From assembly GCF_900604335.1 (NCBI RefSeq), contig NZ_UWOD01000001.1:771501-835500 (forward strand): a DNA stretch of 64,000 nt, written 5' to 3'. Source of the stretch: Intestinibacillus sp. Marseille-P6563 (GTDB lineage Bacteria > Bacillota > Clostridia > Oscillospirales > Butyricicoccaceae). This document shows positions 8,401 to 14,924 of this stretch, in pieces. The notes below the pieces were generated by a model. The model saw only the letters and a program-made list of their open reading frames with translations, made no database searches and was not told the DNA's origin. Position 1 is the stretch's first letter. The number at the start of each line of letters is the position of its first letter. Position numbers and translations under genes: made by a program.

Positions 8401-10187
8401 ACGGCGCCGCCATCCACCCGGTAGATCTCCACCGAATAGGTGCGGCTGGCGTTAGAATACCCGGTGGCGGCATTGCCGTCATACTGCGCGTTGACGTCGT
8501 ACTCGGTAATGGTGATGTCTGCGGACGATTGGCCGTCGGGAATGGTCACGGTGCCGTTTTTATGTTCAAAGTGGGTACCGCCCACGGCAGAGCCATTTAC
8601 GGTACGATAGTAAACCGTCTGCTCCCCGTCAGTGCCGCCGCTGCGGCTGACGGTAAAGGTATTGTTATTGTTATTTTGAATCGTAATTTTGCCATAGCTG
8701 GGGATGCTGTCACCAACAATGGCCTGAGGGCCGTAGTAAATGACATCACCGACTTTGGCGTAAGCCCTGGCGTAGTAGGGTACGCCCTGCGCCAGTTGCA
8801 CTGTGGTGCTGATGGAATCCCCCGGTGTTGTCACCGGGCTGGATGTTGTAAATTTCCCGTTGTTGACCGTAGTCGTAGGGCTGCTGATAACGCCCCAGAC
8901 GATGCCGGTCTCGGTGATGGTGTCGGGCCCTGGCTCCCATAAGATCGCCGAGAGGGTACCGCTGTCATAAACCGGAGCATCAAAAGTCAGTGGGCCGGGC
9001 AGCACCTTCAAAGTCACATTCTGCGTGGTTTGATTGCCTGCCGCATCCTGAACCGTGACGGAAACCTGCTTCTCGCCTCGGCTTTGAGCGGTGGTATTGT
9101 CTGCGTTCACCGTGACGGTGCATCCGGTCACCGATTCATTGTCCGTGATCTTCAGAGCAGCCTTGATGGAGTTTTTCACCACTTCGCCGGTCGTGCCGGT
9201 CATCACCTCCACCGTGCCGCAGGTAAAGGTGGGGGCTTGGGTGTCCTTCCAGACCGCAGTCAGGGTGTAGCCGTCAGCCTTATAACCGATGGTGTCTCCG
9301 GGCTGGTATTGCTCCCCATCTGCATCCTCCCAGCACTGGAATTCGTATCCCCCGGTACGGGTAGGACAGTCGCTGGCGACCTGTATGGACCCGCCTGGCT
9401 GGATACCCTGATTGGCAGGCATTCCCGATACGTTCAGCGCACCGGGCTGATAGATCACTGCGCCGGGCAGGGTCACTTGACCTTGGATGGTATTTCCGTC
9501 ATTATCCGTGATGGTAACGGTGGCGGCTTGCCCGCTGCACTGCACCGTGTAACTCCGAGGGTCCAGCTTGACGGTCTGGCCGTCTCCATAGGTCAGCTTC
9601 ACCGTATAGTCGGCACTGTTATTCGAAGCGGTGCGGCCGGGGTCGTTGATGTAGACGGTCACATTGTCCCATGTAATTTCTGCGGTTTGATAGGTGTAGG
9701 CATACAGCGGCCCACAATTCTGCGCGCCGCCGGCCCAGCAGAAATAGCGGTACTCGGCGGGATTGGAAGTACCTGGTACTTGGTACAGTCCGCCGCCGCG
9801 GCAGGAGTCAAACCCCTTACCCGGCTTTACTACATTGACATAGACAGCAGCCTCGATCTCCTCTGGAGGAACGCCCTGGAACATATAATAATACGCAACC
9901 ATGTATTGCCAGGATTTGTTCTCTTTGTCTGTGGCCTCCAGCATCGCACCGGAACCCAGCTGCGCTACGGCGTCACTCTGGCCGTACGTCCCGTCTAAAA
10001 AGGCGTAGGTGGTGCCTGGGACAAACTGCGTTGTCTCCACAAAATCGTAGTAGATGAATCCCGTGCCGGAGCCTGCTCCTTTGGGCAGTTCCAGCGCGCC
10101 GGCCGCTGCCGCCGGAGTCCCCACGGCAGGTACCATGCCCAAAACCAGACACAGCACGAGAAGTATGCTCAACCATCGTTTTTTCAT
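2442..10187 (-). CDS. Giant multidomain SLH surface protein (2,581 residues)
   Basis: Secreted wall-anchored protein. Residues 1-29 are a signal peptide (KKRW, a Leu/Val core, then ATPAAAA-like). An InlB-like repeat lies near 265-315 and a Calx-beta-like domain near 500-610. Many Ig-like and big-repeat modules follow to about 1470, then an InlB-like repeat near 1475-1540, an Ig domain near 1542-1632, MBG-like domains near 1635-1950, another InlB-like repeat near 1955-2025 and a carboxypeptidase-regulatory/Cna-B-like module near 2026-2095. A Ser/Gly linker sits near 2290-2305. Three SLH domains (about 2393-2581, with ITRGMIVTILWR, ITREQLAAMLWR and TRAQAAAILMRF) would bind pyruvylated wall polymer. 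AGGAGG lies 7 bases before the ATG. It is the main cargo of the cotJC element. Adhesion or a coat/surface role is inferred from domains only. Confidence 0.93.
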   Translation of the reverse strand: MKKRWLSILLVLCLVLGMVPAVGTPAAAAGALELPKGAGSGTGFIYYDFVETTQFVPGTTYAFLDGTYGQSDAVAQLGSGAMLEATDKENKSWQYMVAYYYMFQGVPPEEIEAAVYVNVVKPGKGFDSCRGGGLYQVPGTSNPAEYRYFCWAGGAQNCGPLYAYTYQTAEITWDNVTVYINDPGRTASNNSADYTVKLTYGDGQTVKLDPRSYTVQCSGQAATVTITDNDGNTIQGQVTLPGAVIYQPGALNVSGMPANQGIQPGGSIQVASDCPTRTGGYEFQCWEDADGEQYQPGDTIGYKADGYTLTAVWKDTQAPTFTCGTVEVMTGTTGEVVKNSIKAALKITDNESVTGCTVTVNADNTTAQSRGEKQVSVTVQDAAGNQTTQNVTLKVLPGPLTFDAPVYDSGTLSAILWEPGPDTITETGIVWGVISSPTTTVNNGKFTTSSPVTTPGDSISTTVQLAQGVPYYARAYAKVGDVIYYGPQAIVGDSIPSYGKITIQNNNNNTFTVSRSGGTDGEQTVYYRTVNGSAVGGTHFEHKNGTVTIPDGQSSADITITEYDVNAQYDGNAATGYSNASRTYSVEIYRVDGGAVIEGSRAAATRTMTGNTTVDRNEFTEKTDSRPTETKRGDYDVDGKLGWTNGTPGSGQEHIDVQPDQSIQAYVQAVSDEIRYYVTFDAREEESGYQAVQIVPGGDTDTSIYPYDDNLSGSYSTSIPAGYTALFEHGKSKNDANWYSYHFPAGTFPSQSNLKQEEWTGTDTGDYIAFSVNTEQITTSYGACGSGSDAWYTQNVVHHYQFIDDHEPTLLAVADMGGSTYRVGDSFTVSLIFDEIVDSQNSTLSGKTISTSWGTATYAGGGDTNVLYFTGTVPANASGTLSVTGTNATIKDMADNGNTPAVSGEVPADVDTRTPSFDLSAGSISGGVGRATISNANNDTTSLRYAWSQSSAMPATGWIPLTSDELAAAQTTGFTAMTRQESGTWYLHVLGICDSNGALVYKSTSVDFSSSGDPDPVQPPSISVSVNNDDWATSRTITVNAQNGTVEYRYGDGVWQAVSGGSVTVNQNGTYAFRCVSKSGEAVTATAEVSKIDTIDPTASIGDMTANTPTQKAGVYHSITLPIDYGDTQSGVKTAEYVWSSSATAPDNGWASIGDNNTSLTYHASEASEADIYLHLRVTDNVGHTVTVSSPAYQVISEEGAKNYAPTITIGLLDNTGTDFTPWDGTTWTNETQTLEWKLVGEHTDNCVVTLPDGRTTTDASGTILVSQNGSYEVSVVDNIYGGSNSASYTIDKIDTTAPTVSHDWASTGWQSKAVTVKFDIEDQGGSGLDTAKYKIVDNNTETPTDLTPFSSNTGGNVTVSEDGTWYIYYEVTDNTAGTYGDGTDRPANITSGFVGPIQINTGKPTLQITGGETGASSLTLEITSSGNERVTVVKDGGQAVDVGESYTVTEAGTYTFTAISNAGVTTQKDIQVHSITFDSDGGSEVSSQLVVSGGKATEPSAPTYPGFIFDGWYDGSSRWDFPTGEVKKDLTLTAHWKQSAYSVTLTASHTDVTYGETVTLTADVTQNAAGDMDPTYTWYKDGAVLSGQSGRTLTLSNISDSGSYQVELTVSEDGQTQTIPSNTVTIKIVPRPVTLNWNYTAPIPYDGQEHTVAATISNLVQGDSCELTYDGITQGTAVGNYETTVTGLSNPNYTLEGGANTKLAWEIITATGNASVTIESWTYGEPPKQPVPSSSTNGIDHVTYHYTGTTSGGVSYDSDTVPTDAGKYTVTATFAATANHEAVTATADFTIAERSIFATWSGLYWVYGQMAEAQVTLSGVVEGDDVSVNITGVKQTAGSHPLTAALNGTDTANYTLKNENATLTIQPKPVIFIVKDNAVQADGSKKKAPVTADDATFTKYTVTYRQNGTEISSPKEVGSYEIWVKITDSNYRHTNGSDTMQVGTLTITQAPPVLYTVSFAGGEGASGSMTELQAASGSVLTLPECGYEKANYKFMGWLYDGKTYQPGDRFTMPGADVTFTAQWQEVFEVSGTITEKTDGTDANVENAVVSLWLGANKIGETTTEADGTYGFTDLMPGIYNLVVTKDVRTVTSKVEITTADKICDATLPKGATNSIVKVTPGSPDIVVGKLDTMFENTDETVYTEDDQKNVKEGGKVEITFNAEEKQRGDTSISSDMEKIAAKKDDSVTVGLVMDYKLEKEVFDKEGNKTDSENITQANVLLEVLLPLPAQLQGKNSYSVYRVHNGTAQELTMTPSSDLGEYFTVSSDKTKLTLYVKCFSTYAIGYSDSSSGNQGGSSGGGSSMTVYPPKVEQPEHGSVSVKPSSPQKGDKVTITPTPEEGYTVDEVIVTDPNGKPVEVAPNGDGTYTFVQPTGKVTITVTFRQTASTSACPRDESCPMAPFTDADRLAWYHDGVHYCVENGLMVGTSESTFEPNTAITRGMIVTILWRLEGSPMVDGALDYDDVTLEDWYGKAISWADSADVAAGYGNGRFGPNDAITREQLAAMLWRYAGSPAAEGSLFAFTDGTQTSDWAQPAMVWAVDQGLIAGVGDQRLDPLGQATRAQAAAILMRFAENNISPSV

Positions 10188-10274
10188 TTTGTTCCTCCTG
10201 TTTTGTCACGCTGACCCTTTACTCGCTGCACGCCTCAAATGATCGTGCAGCGCAAACCGCATGTCGCGCTGTTT

Positions 10275-10505
10275 TTATTCGATTTGTATATCCGGCCAAC
10301 AGCAGATTCCTACTTCCAGTGCCACCAGGCACTTGAGGTGAAAATCTGCATAGCGGCAGAACCAGCACTGTCTGCCATCGATGGGCAGGTGCTCTTTTCT
10401 CGGAGTGAATTCCGGACAGTTCTGCCGGGGCCATACACTGCCGCCTGGTTTGGGGGCGGGCAGGGATTCCCGCCGGTCGCAATATGCTTTACAGTCGTAC
10501 CGCAT
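10275..10505 (-). CDS. Small Cys-rich protein of unknown function
   Basis: A 76-residue protein beginning MRYDCKAYCDRRESLP. The start is fixed by AGGAGG 7 bases upstream; an in-frame ATG seven codons earlier overlaps that ribosome site and is unlikely. Seven cysteines occur, including CWFCRYADFHLKC and a C-terminal ICCWPDIQIE, which suggests metal binding. Similar short Cys-rich proteins are common in Clostridia, but I do not recognise a named family. It precedes the giant SLH gene on the same strand by 87 bases and may share its transcript. Confidence 0.65.
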   Translation of the reverse strand: MRYDCKAYCDRRESLPAPKPGGSVWPRQNCPEFTPRKEHLPIDGRQCWFCRYADFHLKCLVALEVGICCWPDIQIE

Positions 10506-10757
10506 AGCCAGTCCTCCTTTTGGCAATCCCTACTTGACGTTTTTTTGCTCCCATGCTATTTTCATTGTACAAAATACCGTGAAATCTGAAAGCATTTGTT
10601 CAAAATTCGAACTTTTTTGCGCAAAATTTGTTCTACGTGGAAAGGTGGATGTCCGTGCGTCGGACACCATATGTGTCGATTCAAAAAAATTGTTCGATCA
10701 TGCAGCGACATCATGTTTGAGGAAAGACTGGGATAGACGGCTAAAGGGGAATTTGTT

Positions 10758-12035
10758 ATGACAAATATAATGTTTCTCGTTTTTCGCACTTTTTTAATTA
10801 CAATCATGACCGTTGGAATGATGGCAAGCTTGACCGAATTTCGTTTTGGACGCCGAAAGCTCCTATGCATCATGGCAGTTTGCAGCATTTGGGTGATTGC
10901 TTCCAGCCTGATGATCCTGTGTCTGGGTGGAGAACTGCTGCTGCTCCGTGTGTTTTTTTTCACCATTTCTATTCCGTCTACGCTTCTCACATACTGGGCA
11001 GCGAATGATAGCCCTACGCAGGCAGTGTTCAACTACACAACGCAGATTATGGTGTCTGCCTTGTCAGCCTCGATGATTCGCTGGCTGACAGAGTCCCTCG
11101 GTCTTTCCATAATTGTGAATGTCCTGCTCATGTGTGCATTTTATATCACAGCGATCTATTTGGAATGGCGTTTTCTGCGGCGCCCCTTTCGTATACTGAT
11201 TAAGGTTATCCCCAGCCATTGGGGCGTACTTACTCTGATTCCCTGTGTGTTCTGCGCCTATTTGATTTTCGTATCTTCCTGGCCAAACAGTTATCTGGAA
11301 AACTTTCCGCAGCGCATCTATGTTTACGCTGCCATCATTCCGCTGGTTTTTGTATATATTGCCGTATTTAAAAGCCTTGTGGCACAGTACAAAGCCCAAA
11401 TGGAACTACAAAGCGCTACCCTGCTGACCATGCAGATCTCCGCTCTGAAAGAAAAATTACAGAAGGTGAAAGAGGTAGAGGAAGACATCCGCATCCAGCG
11501 CCATGACCTACGTCATCAATTTCAGACTGTCACAGAACTGGTATCCCGCGGAGATCAAACCGCTGCTCTGGATTTTCTGGATGCTGCCCAGAAACGGCTG
11601 GATGAGCATCAGGCAATCCGCTGGTGCCACCCGCCGATATTAGACGCCGTGTTTTCCTCTTACTTTGATCAGGCCAAAAGTCAGGGGATCCCGGTAGAGT
11701 CCAAGATCTCCCTACCAGATGTCCTGCCGGTGGATGAGGGCGAACTCGCCATCGTTCTGGCCAACGCACTGGAAAATGCCATTCATGCAAATCTGAAATT
11801 GCCGGCAGCCCATCGAATGATCCGCTGCAAAATGATGGGAACTCCCAGCATCATGTTAGAAATTTCCAATCCCTATATCAGCTCGTGCTCTTTTGATCAT
11901 GACGGCCTGCCGGTTGCGCGGCAGGAAGGGCATGGTCTGGGCGTGCAATCCATCTCTGCTTTCTGCCGGAAAAACGGAGCCGTCTGCCAGTTTGACCTGG
12001 CAGATGGCTGGTTCCGGTTAAGACTGGTATTATAA
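10758..12035 (+). CDS. Orphan GHKL-type sensor histidine kinase (AgrC-like)
   Basis: A 425-residue membrane kinase. About six hydrophobic segments fill residues 1-215, followed by a coiled coil near 220-245. The phospho-acceptor motif is IRIQRHDLRHQF, and a GHKL ATPase domain shows LANALENAIHA (N-box) and GHGLGVQSI (G-box). This is the AgrC/ComD plan, which normally works with a LytTR regulator and a peptide signal. No regulator or peptide gene is beside it, so its partner must lie elsewhere or be lost. AAGGGGA precedes the ATG. It lies inside the cotJC element, divergent from the Cys-rich gene across about 250 bases. Confidence 0.88.
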   Translation: MTNIMFLVFRTFLITIMTVGMMASLTEFRFGRRKLLCIMAVCSIWVIASSLMILCLGGELLLLRVFFFTISIPSTLLTYWAANDSPTQAVFNYTTQIMVSALSASMIRWLTESLGLSIIVNVLLMCAFYITAIYLEWRFLRRPFRILIKVIPSHWGVLTLIPCVFCAYLIFVSSWPNSYLENFPQRIYVYAAIIPLVFVYIAVFKSLVAQYKAQMELQSATLLTMQISALKEKLQKVKEVEEDIRIQRHDLRHQFQTVTELVSRGDQTAALDFLDAAQKRLDEHQAIRWCHPPILDAVFSSYFDQAKSQGIPVESKISLPDVLPVDEGELAIVLANALENAIHANLKLPAAHRMIRCKMMGTPSIMLEISNPYISSCSFDHDGLPVARQEGHGLGVQSISAFCRKNGAVCQFDLADGWFRLRLVL

Positions 12036-12047
12036 AACTGAAAAGCA

Positions 12048-12083
12048 AAGCGGTTCCTACGGTATGGGTAGGAACCGCTTTTT
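12048..12083 (+). terminator. Terminator after the GHKL kinase
   Basis: The perfect 13-bp stem AAGCGGTTCCTAC/GTAGGAACCGCTT with a 7-base loop is followed by TTT. It separates the kinase transcript from the recombinase operon, so the recombinase needs its own promoter. Confidence 0.85.
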
Positions 12084-12105
12084 CGTCTCCTTTCCACGAG
12101 GATGT

Positions 12106-12133
12106 CATCCTTGCAAGAACGACGCCATATATT
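12106..12133 (+). promoter_or_regulatory. Weak candidate mother-cell (sigma-E-like) promoter for the recombinase operon
   Basis: CATATATT at 12126-12133 matches the sigma-E -10 consensus CATANANT. About 15 bases upstream is TCATCC, only a poor match to the -35 element. It lies between the terminator and the small ORF, where a promoter for the recombinase must sit. No good sigma-A promoter was seen there. Treat it as a hypothesis. Confidence 0.3.
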
Positions 12134-12168
12134 TTAAACGAAATCCCTTGAGACAGGAGTTCGTCAAC

Positions 12169-12390
12169 ATGGCAAAACCATACGCTTCTCTGGAACGCAT
12201 TGACAACAACCGCCCCATCACTCCGGAAACAGATCATAAATTCCTGTATCGCTTGCAAAGTGGTCTGCTGTTGGCCCTCAAAGAGAACGAACGGCTGAGC
12301 GAACCGCAGTATCGGTATGCGCAGGAGCAATTGGACCGGCAACGCCGGGAACAAATCAAAAAGCTTCCGCAGAAGGGAGTCCGTCCATGA
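12169..12390 (+). CDS. Small protein coupled to the recombinase; possible directionality factor
   Basis: A 73-residue basic, helical protein starting MAKPYASLERIDNNRPITP, with a Gln/Arg-rich C-terminus. AGGAG lies 9 bases before the ATG. A longer in-frame reading back through the terminator is not credible. Its TGA overlaps the recombinase ATG (ATGA), so the two are translationally coupled. Clostridial recombinase operons often carry such a small upstream gene, sometimes annotated as SHOCT-like. A role as recombination directionality factor is inference from position, size and coupling. Confidence 0.7.
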   Translation: MAKPYASLERIDNNRPITPETDHKFLYRLQSGLLLALKENERLSEPQYRYAQEQLDRQRREQIKKLPQKGVRP

Positions 12391-13904
12391 TGCGAGTGGC
12401 CGGCTATTGCCGGGTTTCGACCGATCAGGAAGATCAGGCCAACTCTTTTGAATCCCAGCAGCGCTATTTTCAGGAATATATTGCCGCAAATCCGGACTGG
12501 GAGCTCTATGCGATCTACGCCGACGAAGGCATTTCAGGTACCAGCACCAAAAGGCGTACCCAATTTCACCAGATGATTCACGATGCCCATGCGGGAAAGT
12601 TTCAACTGATCCTGACCAAAGAGGTCAGCCGTTTTTCCCGCAATATCGTCGATACGCTCAGCTACACCCGCGAACTCAAACGGATTGGCGTTGCGGTGGA
12701 GTTTGTGACCGACCACATCAATACCATGGACAGCGACGGTGAACTGCGCCTATCCATCATGGCCACCCTGGCCCAGGACGAAAGCCGCAGGACCTCAAAC
12801 CGCGTGGTTTGGGGACAGACCCGGCAGATGGAAAAGGGTGTAGTCTTTGGACGTTCCATGCTGGGCTATGATGTCGTGAACGGCAAACTCATCCTGGAAC
12901 CGAACGGCGCAGAGCTTGTCCGTCTGATTTTCCGGAAATATGCGGTGGAGCAAGTCGGCACCTCGGAAATCGCCCGTTTCCTGACCCGCGAAGGATACCG
13001 TACCTACCGCGGCAGCAAATGGAACGCCCATGCCATCCTCAAGATTTTGAAGAATGAAAAGTATGTAGGCGATTTGGTGCAGAAGAAAACCTATACCCCG
13101 GATTATCTGACCCATGAAAAGCGCGCCAACCATGGACAGGTGCCGCTGATCTGCATAGAAAACCATCACGAACCCATCATCAGTCGGGATATTTGGGATC
13201 TGGCCCAGGCGCGCATGCAGCAAAACAACAAACACCGAACCGGGCAAAACGGTCATTCCAACCGCTATGTATTCTCGGGAAAAATCAAATGCGCCCTATG
13301 TGGTGCCAGCTTTGTGGGCCGCATCCGAACTTTAAAGGATGGCACAAAGGTCCGCCGGTGGAGCTGCGGCACCGTGGTCCATGAGGGCAAGACCGGCTGC
13401 AAAATCGGCAGACTTGTCCGGGACGATGACGCGATGCACATGCTGAAAATAGCGGTCAAAAACCTTCCGCTCGATACCGTGTCGATAGTTCATACTGTGA
13501 CCGTGCTGGCGTTGGATGCCATCCGGTTCACCGAAAGAAACGCAAAAGACGAGCCAGAGCAGCTGCGATTGGAACTGGAGCGCCTCGCGCACAAAAAGGC
13601 AGCCGTGATGGATTGCTATTTTTCCGGCGACATCCCTAAAGAGGATATGCTGGCGATGAAAAGGCGGTACGAAATGCAGGCGGAATCCTTTGCAGCGCGA
13701 CTGGAAAAAGCGGCATCCAACAAGCAGCATGATAGTATGGAGCAGCTGAAAGAGACCATCCAGGCAGAAGTGACCGCCCTTTTAAACTTTGACGCCGAGA
13801 GCGACGTGCTGTGCAAGATGGTACTCAAACGCCTCACTGTGTTCCCCGACCGACATATGGAACTGCATCTCAATGGCCTGCCGCAGGTATTTCGGTTCCA
13901 ATGA
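12387..13904 (+). CDS. Large serine recombinase of the cotJC element
   Basis: A 505-residue site-specific recombinase. The resolvase domain (about 2-150) carries the nucleophile Ser11 in YCRVSTD, and active-site residues appear in KEVSRFSRN. A recombinase DNA-binding domain (about 160-275) is followed by a zinc ribbon (CALCGASF and CGTVVHEGKTGCK, about 297-340) and a C-terminal coiled coil. This is the SpoIVCA/phage-integrase plan. The gene ends 66 bases from the attachment core at 13971, the usual place for an integrase. It should catalyse integration into, and perhaps excision from, cotJC. The start could be the first or second of two adjacent ATG codons. Confidence 0.95.
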   Translation: MMRVAGYCRVSTDQEDQANSFESQQRYFQEYIAANPDWELYAIYADEGISGTSTKRRTQFHQMIHDAHAGKFQLILTKEVSRFSRNIVDTLSYTRELKRIGVAVEFVTDHINTMDSDGELRLSIMATLAQDESRRTSNRVVWGQTRQMEKGVVFGRSMLGYDVVNGKLILEPNGAELVRLIFRKYAVEQVGTSEIARFLTREGYRTYRGSKWNAHAILKILKNEKYVGDLVQKKTYTPDYLTHEKRANHGQVPLICIENHHEPIISRDIWDLAQARMQQNNKHRTGQNGHSNRYVFSGKIKCALCGASFVGRIRTLKDGTKVRRWSCGTVVHEGKTGCKIGRLVRDDDAMHMLKIAVKNLPLDTVSIVHTVTVLALDAIRFTERNAKDEPEQLRLELERLAHKKAAVMDCYFSGDIPKEDMLAMKRRYEMQAESFAARLEKAASNKQHDSMEQLKETIQAEVTALLNFDAESDVLCKMVLKRLTVFPDRHMELHLNGLPQVFRFQ

Positions 13905-13906
13905 AT

Positions 13907-13938
13907 AAAGCCGCCCCGGGTCTTCCGGGACGGCTTTT
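13907..13938 (+). terminator. Terminator after the serine recombinase
   Basis: AAAGCCGCCCCGG and CCGGGACGGCTTT form a 13-bp stem with one non-canonical pair, followed by a T-run. It keeps recombinase transcription from running into the antisense strand of cotJC. Confidence 0.8.
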
Positions 13939-13959
13939 CGTTATGCGCTTTTGCAGGTG

Positions 13960-14163
13960 TCATGATGACCCTTCGGTACCGATGTCGGTCAGAATCCCCT
14001 TGCACTCCTTATAGGGCATTGTATATCGCTGGTTGAGATACCGGGTGGCAGCGCTCAGTTCGCCATCCGGGCCGCCAAGCTGGGTCAAGATCAGTTTCGC
14101 GGTCGCCGGGTCCGGATTTTTGATCTTTACCGGATATTGCAGTTTTTTTTCATAATCCCACAT
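13960..14163 (-). pseudogene. cotJC: cotJC 5' part, interrupted at the element boundary
   Basis: Encodes the first 64 residues of CotJC, a spore-coat protein of the manganese-catalase family. MWDYEKKLQYPVKIKNPDP, GGPDGE (Glu35) and YLNQRYTMP are typical. After I-L-T-D-I-G-T-E the reading crosses the core at 13980-13971 and ends with G-S-S-stop in element sequence. The rest of the gene is at 2355-2086. The ATG overlaps the cotJB stop by one base (TGATG). CotJC needs CotJA for coat assembly in Bacillus. In this genome state only a 67-residue fragment can be made. Confidence 0.9.
13971..13980 (+). repeat. Attachment core, right copy
   Basis: CTTCGGTACC, identical to 2346-2355, located in the 5' half of cotJC and 66 bases beyond the recombinase stop. 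Together with the left copy it defines the element ends. Confidence 0.85.
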
Positions 14164-14417
14164 CAGTTATCCGCTCCTTCCCACGGCCAGGGATCGTCGA
14201 TCCAGCGCCAGTGCATGGTATCTTGTGCATGCTTCATGGTCAGCGGCCCGAACTTGGCTTCGTAATCGGCCACCGCCTGATCATACATCTTTGTTACTTT
14301 GTTGTGGTAGGCGAGTGCAGCGGCATCCTTGGGATGGCCGTCTAAAAATAGCGCCGAATCCACCAGGGCGAAATCATACATCCGCACCTTTTGCAGCAAC
14401 GTTTCCCGTTCGGTCAT
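14163..14417 (-). CDS. cotJB: Spore coat protein CotJB
   Basis: An 84-residue coat protein of the CotJB family, with the hallmark start (T-E-R-E-T-L-L-Q-K-V-R-M-Y-D-F-A-L-V), the segment LDGHPKDAAALAYHN, YEAKFGPLT and the acidic Trp-rich tail WRWIDDPWPWEG. It sits between cotJA (4-base overlap) and cotJC (1-base overlap) in the standard cotJABC order. Expression in the sporulating mother cell is known for Bacillus and inferred here. Confidence 0.92.
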   Translation of the reverse strand: MTERETLLQKVRMYDFALVDSALFLDGHPKDAAALAYHNKVTKMYDQAVADYEAKFGPLTMKHAQDTMHWRWIDDPWPWEGADN

Positions 14418-14779
14418 CGCGGCAGCGCCTCCTCTCCTAAAAACGGTTTGTCAAGCGAGGGGAAAATGGTACCGCGCTTTAGCGCGACATCAAAAGCATA
14501 CGGGGTCTCCCATGCCTGCCGCGGTACAAACGCCATGCCCAGCGATAAAAGATTGGGGTCAATGCTGTCGCTGGGCAGTTGGGTGCCGTTATCCGGGGTC
14601 TGGGTCCCGTCATCGGGCGTTACCTCGGGCGTGGGCAATTCTTCCGGGCCGGGATCGGGCGAAACCGTCACGTTATCGCCGCCATCCGGCCAGGGCAAAG
14701 TCGGGTCCTCTTCCCCACAGATCGGGGTGAGGTTCTTTTTTTTCAGCTCCATCCGCAGAAAATCTCCTTTTGAAAGCAT
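14414..14779 (-). CDS. cotJA: Spore coat-associated protein CotJA with a long Pro/Asp-rich N-terminus
   Basis: The C-terminal ~45 residues (LSLGMAFVPRQAW, LKRGTIFPSLDKPFLGEEA) are the CotJA signature. The N-terminal ~75 residues are a Pro/Asp/Gly-rich linker with PDPGPEELPTPEVTPDDG, so the protein (121 residues) is longer than the ~80 residues of Bacillus CotJA. GGAGG lies 8 bases before the ATG. It is first in the cotJABC operon; in Bacillus it recruits CotJC to the coat. Its upstream region is shared with the divergent UPF0340 gene. I could not place a convincing sigma-E promoter. Confidence 0.88.
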   Translation of the reverse strand: MLSKGDFLRMELKKKNLTPICGEEDPTLPWPDGGDNVTVSPDPGPEELPTPEVTPDDGTQTPDNGTQLPSDSIDPNLLSLGMAFVPRQAWETPYAFDVALKRGTIFPSLDKPFLGEEALPR

Positions 14780-14882
14780 TCGGCGGTCCTCCGCCGTACC
14801 CCATCCTATGCAGCCCCGGAAAACCGGGTTCCCCGCCCGGATGCAGACCCAAAGAATTTTGTGTGAAAAACAAAGACAAGTG

Positions 14883-14891
14883 TGCTATACT
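14883..14891 (+). promoter_or_regulatory. Extended -10 promoter of the UPF0340 operon
   Basis: TGCTATACT matches the extended -10 TGnTATAAT and lies 33 bases upstream of the 14925 start codon. No good -35 is visible 17 bases upstream, which is acceptable for extended -10 promoters. It drives the four-gene operon divergent from cotJA. Confidence 0.6.
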
Positions 14892-14924
14892 AAGTAAAGA
14901 ACAGAAATAGGGAGGTTGCTCCAA

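Larger units (their letters stand above)
2346..13970. mobile_element. 11.6-kb serine-recombinase element inserted in cotJC
   Basis: The element is bounded by two copies of CTTCGGTACC (2346-2355 and 13971-13980), each lying in one half of cotJC. Recombination between them would remove exactly 11,625 bp and restore the codons I-G-T-E-E-L-A-H in frame. It contains, from left to right, a terminator, a giant SLH protein (minus), a Cys-rich small protein (minus), a GHKL kinase (plus), a small coupled ORF and a large serine recombinase ending 66 bases from the right core. Such an element in a spore-coat gene resembles skin in sigK or SP-beta in spsM. Regulated excision is inferred, not shown. Confidence 0.85.

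Noticed and set aside
3537-9998. Several long open frames on the plus strand opposite the giant SLH gene (for example 3537-4649, 5766-6713, 9030-9998).
   Set aside because: They have no ribosome sites or family motifs, and arise from codon bias of the long antisense gene.
14838-14875. Possible sigma-E promoter for cotJA (CACACAAA with GTATA upstream, minus strand).
   Set aside because: The -10 differs from CATACANT and the spacing to the ATA is about 20, longer than the usual 16-18; not strong enough to annotate.
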